Positions 33,165 through 44,900 of a stretch of DNA of 64,000 nt are shown here, one piece after another (the stretch's first letter is position 1; every line of letters begins with the position of its first letter). Under the pieces are notes generated by a model. That model made no database searches. It was given only the letters and a program-made list of their open reading frames with translations, and was not told the origin of the DNA. The stretch lies in NCBI GenBank assembly GCA_950295325.1, contig OX485805.1:38055501-38119500 (forward strand), in the 5' to 3' direction. The position numbers and the translations under genes were made by a program. Source of the DNA: Polytrichum commune (lineage: Eukaryota; Streptophyta; Polytrichopsida; Polytrichales; Polytrichaceae).

Positions 33165-34732
33165 TGATTTTTGCCGTTTTTCTTCATCAAATTTAGGTAT
33201 ATTCCATTAATTCCTATACAATGATCGGTCATTTTCCTACAGTCTTTAACTTCAACCACTTAATTCTCAAACCCAACCGGTGCATCTGTAACTAGTGGAG
33301 AGTTATCCCCATTCATAGTTTAAGAACCCCTCCCATAAAATTTATCTTTCTTGGGTCTCAGCTCTCATGTCAACAACTAAGAATCTAATTTATCATAAAC
33401 CCTTAATTTGTTTCTACGTATTAGGTAATAGGAAACCACAAAAGATTGAGGTTCTTTCTATTTGGGGACTATTAGTACACATGTGACTAGTGCATATAGC
33501 ATTATTCAACTGCATGGTTGTGTTTCATTCTATATTTAGCTTCTGACATGGGCTTCCACTTTCTTACTTTCATGGGAAGAAACTTAGATAATATAGAGAA
33601 ATTGACGTTGGTATGGATATTGAATAGTGCCGGTATGAATAATATGAATTTTGTGAACAATGTTGGTGTTGCCAGTGAACAATGCTGTTATGAATAATAA
33701 TTTTAGAGAATAATGTCTAGATTCCTTTCAATAGTGTTAGGATGAACAACGGTTCAGGCTGGAGTATAAGGGTGAGTTTCCATGTAGGCCGCTCGCCCAT
33801 TTTATTCTAGATGTGAACAATTTGATGTAAGCTCCTGATGGACACCTATATTTGAGTGGTGTATGGTTGGGTGTGAATCTAAGAACATACGTCAAAAGAG
33901 ATTGAAGTACATGCTCATCAACATTTTTTAATTGTTATAGACACAATACTCAACATGACCATTAGAAGGAGTTGCATGATCATGTAACAATTCAAAGAAT
34001 CTTCACTTACGATTAGTATCGAGCAAGAGAAATAGATTCGGTGACACGAAATACAATATTTAGTGTTGCAATTGGTTCGGCCTATTCATCGACATATACA
34101 CTTGAGGGTGGGCCAACTCTATGTTTGTTTGAGACGAATGGCACGAAAATTAGTCAAGTGCACTTTATAGATGGTGAACGGTGGAGCCAATGAAAACACA
34201 AGCCCCGGCACATTCCATGAGCACACTTTAACTTATCATCCCTATGCTTATATATTGGAGCCCATCATTGTGAAGGTTTCGTGTTTGGGAGAAATCACGT
34301 GGTGAAAAACGAAAGGAAAAAAATCCGAGCGAAATGAGCATGTTAATGGTCCACCCCAAGGAAGGAGTTCATTTATGGCCACACATGTCTCCCCCCCTAT
34401 AGCGGTTCTCTATACGCCTTTTTGGTTCCGCTTCCAAGCACTTGTGTGGCATCTACTTGAGAAAATGCAGAAGCTTGGGCACCAAGGAAAAAAGGGTGTA
34501 AAAGGGAAGGTGTATATTTCGTGTTTGAGTTCCGGGAGTCTTTTTGCTTTATAGTCTATTAAAAGTCTTTTAAAATAAATGAACTTTAAAGTGGGGCTCT
34601 CTTATGGATGAAAAGTGGAGGGTTATAGGAATTCCATTTTCAAGCGGGTGGATGAATCAAATGTCTGGGGGGTGGACTCTTCATTGGAAATTTAATTGGC
34701 GTGTGTGGGTCACTATGAAATTGAACTCCCTG
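33165..34732. other. Intergenic sequence, nothing coding
   Basis: No gene seen. A fragment of repeat T lies at about 34005-34075 (gattagtatcgagcaag, atatttagtgttgcaattgg). Confidence 0.45.
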
Positions 34733-34878
34733 CATAACATTATTCATATCCATAACAGTGTTTTGTGGGACTGACAATATTCCCCAAAATATTCTCACAG
34801 TCAATCTAAATGTCGAGAATATTTTGGGGAATATTGTCAGTCCCACAAAACATTGTTATGGATTTGAATAATGTTATG
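34733..34878. repeat. Near-perfect hairpin, 64-bp arms, 18-bp loop
   Basis: Arm 34733-34796 is the reverse complement of 34815-34878 at 62 of 64 positions. Pairing stops abruptly at both outer ends, and the flanks show no obvious target duplication. A transcript would fold into a long duplex. It could be a young miRNA or siRNA-producing locus, or a foldback element. No copy elsewhere in the window was noticed. Confidence 0.85.
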
Positions 34879-35850
34879 TATATACGAGAAGTTTATAGAG
34901 AAAAAAAAAACGTATGGCATGCTAATAAATGGACTCGTGTATTTATACTAAGTTTTTTGATTTAATGTGATAAGTGCATCCACTACATATACAAACTATA
35001 CATCATGAATTAAACAATCCTTCATTATATATAAAATTCACTCTCACTTTCCAATGAGAAAGTCATTGAATGTTTTTCATCCATAGCATGTATCTCAAAG
35101 ATTGTATAAACCAAACAAAGATAAGAGCACAATAACTTAGCCACAATCTAGAGAGCATAACTGAAGGAAGCCCATGAGAGCTCCAAGAGCCTCTAGTTTG
35201 TTGAAACCTGGAACCCAAATGCAAATCCTAACAAGAAGACACATGGTAGTCATTGAGGACTATGACCATATGAAAACAATGAATGAAAACATGAAGTGGA
35301 TGAAACTAACACATTTATTGTCAGTTTTTTCTATAAACCCTTGGGCCTCCTTTTGTACATCTACCTTTACTTCAAAAATTTGAATAGCCTTTTCAGATGT
35401 ACACGCTAGAGAAAATCGATACCCCTCCCTTATGTATACTACGTATGCTAATGCCTCAAGCGATACCCCTCCTTACATTCACGTTAGTTTGTATGTGGTA
35501 TGAAGAGTCCACCCCCTGGTACCAAATGGAAACACATCAACTATCATTCTCATTCTCATAACAATGTCAAGACCGGGGTACACTGATCATTTTGCCTAGA
35601 TGGACAACATAGACTTAACAAATTTAGGGTAAACAAAAAACATATTCAATGTAAATGTGTACGAATTTGGAATCATGGAACCCATGTAAGTTGAAGATGA
35701 AAACATCAAGAACCCTTCATAGAGCCTAGAGATTTCTTTTCTGGTTCATGCGCCCCCAAATACGTACAACTGAATGATTTAACACTCGAAACCTTGAATT
35801 AATGTACAACATGTATAACTAACTCTAAGCACATAACATTGTTCAATGTT
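34879..35850. other. Intergenic sequence, nothing recognised
   Basis: AT-rich. The frame at 35174-35383 (MRAPRASSLLKPGTQMQIL) has no family resemblance and I do not call it. Confidence 0.4.
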
Positions 35851-35951
35851 ATGGGCCTGGGAATGTAACCATAGGATGTTGGGAGCTTATTCTAAATATG
35901 AATCTCCCTACGCAGGGTTTTGCATGGCATAGTTATACATCCAGGGCCCAC
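35851..35951. repeat. GTGGGCCC foldback repeat, weak copy 2
   Basis: Begins tgggcctggg and ends catccagggcccac, with ctccctacgc in the middle, as in copy 1 (gttaccctacgc). Strongly diverged. Confidence 0.5.
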
Positions 35952-37271
35952 AAAACAAACACACAACGTTGACTAACGTCATGCAATTTACAAGTTGTTT
36001 GAATTGAGAATCACCTTAATGTCCATCTTCTATATATAGAGTTGTTTTGTAGGCTCAAGTGTGGAGTCTATCTTCAAAATGTCTACTTTCAACATTATTC
36101 AAAAGGAATCTATTTTGGGGCACTCCATACTATTGCATATGAATAGAAAATTGGGGCTTGTCAGCGCACTTAACACAAATGGCCTTGATCCTTGCAACAC
36201 TTTATCCAAGTCGGCTATCCATATGTACGTTACATATCGTGTCCTTTAGCGAGTCCGCTAATTTAAGTTAAGTGTCCACCAATGGTAGTGAGAGGAGATG
36301 ACCTCGGGTCGCATTGGAAGCGGTGCTTGGAGCTCCCTATATGTACTACTAGGTGTCCTAGTCACCTTTCACCACACGGATGTGACTCCAAGAGTTCATT
36401 CATGTCAACAATTACTACACTTTTTACACCTATTACTATGGGCTGAAAGTTAGCATGGGTACAAAGTACCATGGTCTATTGTATTTGATGTGTGGGGTAT
36501 TGATATCAGGGTGGCTCATATCTCATCGAAGGAAAGATGAAATGTTGACAAACTGTTGATGTTTTTGAAATAAGATTGATGTAATGATGATGATATTACA
36601 CATTCCAGCTCGTGCTCCTGGTTTTGAACATTTGGTGTTGTTGGTTGAAAAATGATGAGGGTCAAGATAAGTTATGGTGACCAAAGGTATTGTGGTATGC
36701 CAAACTTATAGTGGGCCACAGTAGTAGGTGTGAAAGGTATACCTATTTTGATGTGGAACATCCCGCCTTTTTTGGTAATGTCAACAATAAGTGGTTCAAT
36801 CGAAAATGACAAGGAGTTGTCACACTTTTGTCATGGGGTTTGTTTGGTGGGCGTGGGGATTTGTTTGGTACAAATGTACCTATGCTAAAGATGTTGCGAA
36901 GCATATTACTTATTCCTTGGTGGGTGGGTAATGTTAGGGTAAATTTAATTTGCTCCTAATATTGATGAAAGGAGGGCACTTTTGAATGGAATTTTTGGAT
37001 GAAAAACGATCATATTAATAAAAGTAAAAATGAGAAGAAGACGTGAAGGCTTAACATATGTGGGTTTCATGTGAGGAACTATTGTTCATCATTTCCTTGT
37101 TTAGAGTTTAAGATTTAGAAGAAGTAGATTTCAGGGGTTCACCAACTGTGGCTGTTGTTGGAGGCTAACATTGATTATTCTTGAAATTGTGATTCTATAA
37201 AGTAATGAGAGAACAATTGAAGTGAATATTCAATTTGCATAACAAACATAACTCAAGATAAATCCCTGACC
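35952..37271. other. Intergenic sequence, nothing recognised
   Basis: No convincing coding frame, RNA gene or repeat. Simple AT-rich plant intergenic DNA. Confidence 0.4.
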
Positions 37272-37672
37272 ATGGGATTCTACACTAAATATGATACTTA
37301 GTGTCACCAATTCTAATTGTCTTGCTCAACACTAATTGTAAACCGCGGTTGGAGTGTCGCCAACACTAAATGTTAACCCGACATTATTTGTCATCCCTTG
37401 TAAATTTTATGGGGGATTATAGATTTACAGTGTTGCAATTACTGTCACTTAACGAGTGATTCTTCATCCAAATTCACATCATCCATGACAATATTCCATC
37501 ACAAGAAGTTGACAAGAGAAGGTAGGGTTTTGGCCAATGGATGAACTCATCCATCATCCATGACAATATTTGTTCACTTATTCACAAGTAGTGTCATCCA
37601 AAAAGTTACCATAGTGACATAAAATAATACCATAGGACACTAAATATTATATTTAATGTGGTTCTTATCAGT
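37272..37672. repeat. Dispersed repeat T, copy 3, inverted
   Basis: Reverse-complement match to 22287-22690: ctacactaaatatgatac, ctaattgtcttgctcaaca, tagatttacagtgttgcaa and gaaggtagggttttggcc. Its ends form the same inverted words as copy 1. It ends about 450 bp upstream of the PPDK TATA box. Confidence 0.75.
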
Positions 37673-38118
37673 CTTTTGACATTATTGACGACAGACCTAA
37701 CCTTACGTGTCATAGAGTACACCTTACTCAATGTAATGAAAAAGTACGACGGTCATGGAAAAAGTGATGATGGGTGGAAAGAAAAGTCAAGCTCAGTAAA
37801 AGAAAATCCAGAAAAGCTGTCTCGAATCTTCGAAAGCTGCATATTAAACATGTCCAGAATCTACCATTTCCTCGAAGGCTCAGTGTACCACAACCGGCCT
37901 CCAAGAATCTACGTGAATGGAATTTCACTACAGGAACCGGATATCTACAGTTCCGGAGACTGAATCTACGTGTCGCGTGTAGATCTACGCAGAAAGAGTG
38001 GCAGCCCAAGTATCAGTCCACTGCCGTCTACAACAGCGTCACTCCTCCCCATCTGCATCTCTCGAAGCTGACTACCCACCACAACTATCCTCCAGATGCA
38101 TGCAATCCCTCACCATCG

Positions 38119-38125
38119 TATAAAT
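38119..38125 (+). promoter_or_regulatory. Putative TATA box of PPDK
   Basis: TATAAAT in a CA/CT-rich context, about 100 bp upstream of a good splice donor (aaaag/gtgagg at 38220) that fits a 5'-UTR intron. Start of transcription would lie near 38150. An ACGTGTC word near 37969 resembles an ABRE but is only one short match. Confidence 0.5.
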
Positions 38126-38149
38126 TCAGCTCAAATTCCATCTTAATCG

Positions 38150-38973
38150 ACTCAATTTGCTCCATTTCCATCTATTTCCAGCTTGTCCAGCACCGAATCA
38201 GCTCGTACGGATCGAAAAGGTGAGGTGGGAAGCGCCTAACTCTGTCGACACTTGGGCTTTGAGTGCATGTGGGTTTGTGTTTTTGAGGAGAATCCGAGCT
38301 CTCTTGGGTGTTGGGTGACCTTTGGTTGGTGCAATTTTTCTAAATTTCGCTTACCTTTGCTTAATTTTTAGTTTTAGTTTTAGTTTTGTAGTTTTTTTTA
38401 AAGTCTTTTGATGGGGAGGTGATGATCCTTGCCGTCGGAGTTTTGGGTCGAAGAGTGAGGTGATTTCGGATTTTAATATTTTAAACATTTTGTTACGTAT
38501 CCGTACGTTCGACAGATTTTTCAAGTTTTTAGAGCCAATTCCCGTGTTATGATCCGTTTTGTTTTTGGGACTTTCGAAGCAGCAGCAATTTGCTGAAGAG
38601 TTTGGCTAAGAGGTCTGATCTCAATTGTTTTGGTTCTTTTGGTTTTTGGTGGAGAGACGATCCTTCTTGTGGGAGTTTTGAGCCGACGGTTGACCTGCTT
38701 TCGGGTTTTCACATTTTGTTATGTATGCGTGTTGTTTGACAAAATTTCAAGTTCTTTTAAGTCAATTGCCATCGTTACGATCCGTTAGTTTTTTTTGGAC
38801 TTTCGAAGCAGGAGCAATCTGCTGAAGAGTTTGACTTAGAGGATTGATATCAATTGTTTTGCAGGGATCATTTTGAGGGAGGAAATTGAAGAGTTGGACG
38901 TGCTGGAGAGAGAGAGAGAGGGAGAGAGAGCTACAAGCTCATCAGGGGCTGATCGAACGCCACATATAAAAAG
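38150..38973 (+). other. Predicted PPDK 5' UTR with a 645-bp leader intron
   Basis: Donor aaaag/gtgagg (intron start 38220) and acceptor ttttgcag/ggatc (intron end 38864) bracket a pyrimidine-rich intron. The second leader exon (38865-38973) includes a GA tract. The intron contains a diverged tandem duplication: about 38400-38636 and 38637-38864 share ttttgttacgtatccgt-like, cttgaaagtcc-like and gctgaagagttt words. The second unit supplies the acceptor; the first has tgttttggttc in its place. Confidence 0.55.
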
Positions 38974-41900
38974 ATGAAGGGCCTTGTGGGGTTGCAGAAA
39001 TCTTTGGGTTATGGAAGTCAACTCAATTTGGCCACAAATGGCAACAACAAGAATAACAATGTAAACAACTCAGCAGTTGGATCCCAGAACAGCATGGTGG
39101 CGGCATCGTTGCAGTCACCTCGTGGCAGTCTAAGCTTCTGTCTTAGCAACCCATGGCGCCATAGCCAGGTTCTTGGAGGTGAAGTAGTACTAAGGCCAAT
39201 AGGAAATGGGCGCCATGGGCGCCATGGGTTCATCAACACTGTGCGATGTCAGACTGTGGCGTCGCCGCCCACGCAAACCAAGCAGGTACCTAAGTTATTT
39301 TAACCATATGAAATTTCAATGAGGCATGAGGCTTCTTAGTCGCAACTCGGAAACCAATCCAAATGTTCTCGAAATTGGAGGATTGAAGAAATTTTTAGTG
39401 ATCCTCCGGTTGCTGCTGATTATGTAACCAGATGGTTCTCAGAGTTTGAATTTTAGGCGCTTAAAAAGAGACAGATTTATTTCGAATGTCTTTGAATGCG
39501 AGTTAGTGAAATGTAGAATTCTAAAGTGCATTTGCGGAGTTTCTGAAAATGTAGACTACCTACATATACATACCAATAGTTGTAAGGTTTCTTCTGCTAT
39601 TTGTTGAAGGCTTCTTATTTCGCAGCTCGGAAAACCAACCCCCATATTTTCGAATTTAGAGGAATGAAGAAATTTGAGTTTTTAGTAGTCCTCCTATTTC
39701 TGGTGATTATGGAACATCCAGCACCAGATGGTTTTCAGATCTTGAAATTTATTCGCCTAAATAGAGAATTATTCATTTTGGATGTCTTGAATGCAAGTTC
39801 GTGACACCGGAATGCAGAATTCTAAAGTGCATTGGTGGAATTTTGATATTGTAGACTACGTATACATACCAGCTATTTTGCAATCATGTGTCGCAGCATT
39901 CCCCAATAATTTCAATATTGTAGGATTGAAGAAATTTGTGATCCTTCGATTACTGCTGATTATGGTACATCCAGCACCAGATGGTGTTCAGATTTCAGAA
40001 TTTGAGTATTTTGGATGCAAGTTCGTGACCATAGAATGCAGTATTCTGAATAGGATTCATGGAGTTTCGACATTGTGGACTACCTACACATACCAGTGCT
40101 TTTCAGTCGTGAGGCTTCTAATGTGGCAGCTCGGAATGCCCACCCAAATTTTCTCAAAATTGGAGAATTGAAGAAATTTGTGATCCTCCGGTTGCTGCTG
40201 ATTATGAAACGCCCAGCAGCAGATGGTTTTCAGAAAAAACAGAGAAATACTATTTTAGAATGTTCAGGATGCAAGTTAGTGACAATGGTTATGAAAATAT
40301 AGACTACATACACATACCAAGAGTTGCATTGCATGGTGTCTTCTGTTATTTTGCTGAGAATCAATGGTGCATTTGCGGCAGAGAGTCTTCACATTCGGCA
40401 AGGGACAAAGTCAGGGGAACATGGGAATGAAGAGCCTGGTGAGCCCTACATTCATAAATCTTGTAACCTCTTTCCACATAAGCACATGGATTGAAACTCT
40501 TGATTAAAATATTAAGTGCACAAATATATCCTGTTGACTATCGACAACCCGGATGATGATGTCTGGAAAATGTATGCACGTATGCACCACTGCAGTAAGT
40601 GTGCAAGCTAACATCAATGTGATTGCAACTGAATGAATGGCAGCTTGGTGGGAAAGGAGCTAACCTTGCTGAAATGTCGAGCATTGGTCTTTCGGTGCCA
40701 CCGGGCCTCACCATCACCACGGAGACATGTCATGAGTACAATGTAAATGGCAACATATTGCCAGATGGTCTTTGGGAAGAAGTGTTGGAAGGCCTCAAGA
40801 CTGTAGAAGAAGTTATGGGAGCTACTCTTGGAGACCCATCCAAACCACTTCTTGTCTCTGTTCGATCCGGAGCAGCAGTAAGATTTCAAGTCCAACTCAT
40901 CTTATAACATCTAACATACATCTTATAACATCTATAGACAATGTCATTTACACTTACTAACCAAGGATGCACTTTTCTATTGTGTCTTGATTGTAAGCAT
41001 CAGGTGGATGTCCTCATAAGCCACATCCTAGTTGTATCTGCAGTAGCAAATTTGAATGTCTCAGACAAGTCGTTCTAATGGAAAGTCACCGGCCATAGGG
41101 ACTGCATCATAAACTTTTGCATTCATATATCAACACTGATTTCACATAGGTTCCATCACAAACCTAAAGATAGGATTGCAATTTTATCTCTTGTTTCTAT
41201 ATTTCATCGTTGCAAGACCTAAAATGTGAAATTATGAATTGAATAAATGTTGGATGAACATTACCGTAATGTTGAGCTAGCATTTAACATATGTTGAACC
41301 CTGAAGAGTATGTATTTTGCCCTGGCTCAACATTAAATGCTGGTCACTTGCATTTTGAGATGTGCTTGCTCATGTGAGCCCTACCTTGGTTAAGTGGTTG
41401 ATGAGGATTTGGAAAAGTGCAGATATCGATGCCTGGGATGATGGACACAGTGTTGAACTTAGGACTGAACGACGAGGTGGTGACTGGCCTTGCTGCTCGC
41501 AGTGGTGAACGATTTGCTTACGACTCGTATCGCCGCTTCATCGATATGTTTGGAGGCGTGGTCAGTATTCTATCAGCCATCAATTTTTGAAACATGTTTT
41601 TCTAAAGAGCAATAGATGTGGAGACCATACTCTTTCGGTTAGGAAGAAGTCATCTTGAATGCAATGGATTTTGCACTCCATACGATGCTCCCCAAATAAG
41701 CTTTCAAAATTTTACTGAGGATTGCATGGCTGATCTAGTTACATTACCTGATGAGATCTTTTCACTACAGGAAGTTTGTTGTGAACCTAATTCTGCTTCT
41801 GTTGTGATGTAGGTAATGGGTGTTTCACACTCTCTCTATGAGCATGAACTGGAGAAATTGAAAGCCTCCCGAAGTGCTGACCTTGATACAGACCTGACAA

Positions 41901-44900
41901 CGGAGGATTTGAAGGAGCTCGTAGGGAAGTACAAATCTGTCTACCGTAATGCTATTGGCAAAGATTTCCCAACTGGTAAATATCATGTGCTACTGCTGAT
42001 GATTGAAAGGTTTCACGAGTGATTCATTCAGGTGGTTACTTGCACATAGTTCCCAGAAATTCTGTCACTTCTGTTTCAAAGTGGGAAATGCATATGATTC
42101 TGACTCTGAAGTAGGATGCAAAATATTGCAGATCCGGCAGAGCAGTTGCGACTGGCTGTTATTGCAGTCTTTGATTCATGGAATAGTTCGCGAGCGGACA
42201 AGTATCGCAGCATCAACCAGATAACTGGGCTCAAGGGCACAGCTGTGAATATCCAAGCCATGGTGTTTGGAAACATGGGGGTCAACTCCGGCACGGGTGT
42301 TCTTTTCACCCGAAATCCCAGCACTGGGGAGAAGAAACTTTATGGGGAGTACCTCATCAATGCACAGGTTATCCTCAACTCTGCAATTACTATCCATTGA
42401 TCACCAATTGAGCTCATGTCACCTGAATCAAAATTATCAATGAAGATGGTGGAATCCTTTGAGCAATCTGTTTCCTACAGGAAGTTTTTCTAGTACGTTG
42501 CATCCTAAGTTCACAAAAGATGAATTCCCATGTGGTTAGACAAACGGAGGACTCTTCATTGATCACCAATCGAGTTCATGCCACCTGAATTAATGATCAA
42601 TGAAGACAGATTCTCTGAGCAATCTGTTCCCCACTCAATTTCTTTTAGTACCTTGCATACTAAATTCACAAGAGATCAATTCCCATGTGGCTAGACAAAT
42701 GGAGAACTCTTCATTGATCACCAATTGAGTTCATGTCACCTTTATTGGTGATCAATGAAGATGGCGGGTTTTAGAGGGGGTCTTTTAGTACCTTGCATTC
42801 TAAGTTCATCACAAGAGATGACTCTCCATGTAGTTAGACAGATAGAGAATTTTTGTTGTACATTTATTCTGAAGGTTATGCAACCTGGGTCTTTGTCGCG
42901 TGTGCAGGGCGAAGATGTTGTGGCAGGCATTCGGACACCTGAAGACATAGACACCATGAGACAGGCTCTTCCTGACGCCTACAAGGAGCTTCTGGAGAAT
43001 TGTGACATACTCGAAAGCCACTACAAGGAAATGATGGTATTCCTAACTCTGTAACCGATACCCTAGTCATTGAAAACTTGTCAAAATTTGTGATTACCTA
43101 TTTTTATCACGTTCTTTTATCATATTCTGGACTTATCTTAAGACAAGGTAACTGGATTAATGAAGTCAACGCTTTTTGAAATATGAGATACAGGAATGGA
43201 TACTTGAGCAAATTGTAATTGATCCCATCCTTGTAGGACATTGAATTCACAGTACAAGAAGGGAGGCTTTGGATGCTACAATGCCGGTCTGGCAAGCGCA
43301 CCGGGGCAGGAGCGGTGAAGATTGCTGTCGACATGGTTAACGAAGGGTTAATTGATACACGTGTTGCAGTGAACAGAGTAGAACCTCAACATCTGGATCA
43401 GCTCCTCCATCCCCAGGTCCAGTAACTCATATGCTTTGATTTCTACTCTCTTTCTTCATTACTCAATCCAGGCTGATGAATGTTTTGGAATTTTATGAAA
43501 ATCATGCAGCTTTTTTCCTCAGAATTCTGACAGTGATAAAGTGTAATTACAGTTTGAGAATCCAGCAAGATACAAAGAGGAAGTAATTGCAACTGGGTTA
43601 CCTGCTTCTCCAGGAGCAGCTGTGGGTCAGCTTGTTTTTAGTGCGGAGGATGCAGAGGCTTGGCACGCACAGGGAAAAGCAGCTATCCTGGTACATACTT
43701 TTATGGTGTCTGCTATTAATATTCTGGAGTTTAGTTGTTCCTCTTTTAGGGCCAATTTACACTAGGGTATGTGGGTGTTATTCAGTTTGTTTTTCATGTT
43801 TTCCAACCTGTAACAATTAGATTCACACAACAAAACTTGTGGGGCATTAGCAAATCCACAATAAAGTATCAGCAAAAATCGGACTTCCCTTGATATAATT
43901 ATGGTTATCGGAAGTACATGTTTGTTGATTCCTTAACTGAACACATAGGTCCTCCCAATTGTGTTCAGTATTTGAGTATGAAACTTTAAGACGTAGTCCA
44001 ATCTCTTTTAAACATGTGTTTTTATGGTTTTGGTTCTTTGATCCTCGCCTAACCAGACACCAATCAAATACAGGAGTCCAATTAAGAAAAGTAACCAAAT
44101 AACACCTGCACACCTTATGGCCGAGGGCCATGGCCTTGAAACTGTGAGGCTCTTGAAACTCATCTGAAGCCCATACCATGGAAACATTGAAATTGAGTTA
44201 TGTGTGGTCACTGGCCTTCAAGTGTATTGTGGAGGCATATGTGACTGGGCTAGTCTCAACTGAATGCAATTACATTACCATCCTATTCATGTGGGCCGTT
44301 CTACACAATAAGTTACACTAATTCAAGGGTTATGAGATTTCGGAGTGTCATGGTCTCCCGGGTTTGTGGTAGACCAACCTCTTTGAGGTGGGCATGATGC
44401 AAAATTTAGAGGACCATGACGCATTATTTATTGCTTACCATGTAGGACTCACGTCATGTAGGTTTTCTATCCATTCAAACTTCCTTGGTCCCTTGGGTCC
44501 TCACGTTCTAGTGTGAAGTGAAGAGAGACAGTCTTGGCATTTTCCACCAATGAGAGTTAATTCCATTGAAAACAAGCCCTCAAGCTCTAGTGTGAAGTGC
44601 CCCTTACATTTGGATTGCAACTATGTGAAATTTGAATGGGTCTTCTTCAATAGTTATTATGTGATCCAAACGACATTGAACTAATTTGATGAAGCGCTTT
44701 GTAGGTGCGAAATGAAACAAGCCCTGAAGATGTGGGTGGTATGCATGCTGCTGCTGGAATTCTAACAGCACGTGGAGGAATGACTTCTCATGCTGCTGTC
44801 GTTGCTCGAGGCTGGGGCAAATGTTGTGTTTCAGGGTGTTCGGAGATACGGGTCAATGAGACAAACAAGGTCAGTTCCAGTGTTGGACTGGTATCATCTT

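Noticed and set aside
37774..38223. 149-codon plus-strand frame just upstream of PPDK
   Set aside because: It overlaps the presumed promoter, TATA box and leader, lacks any domain and ends at the leader splice donor. Basic composition is the only feature.
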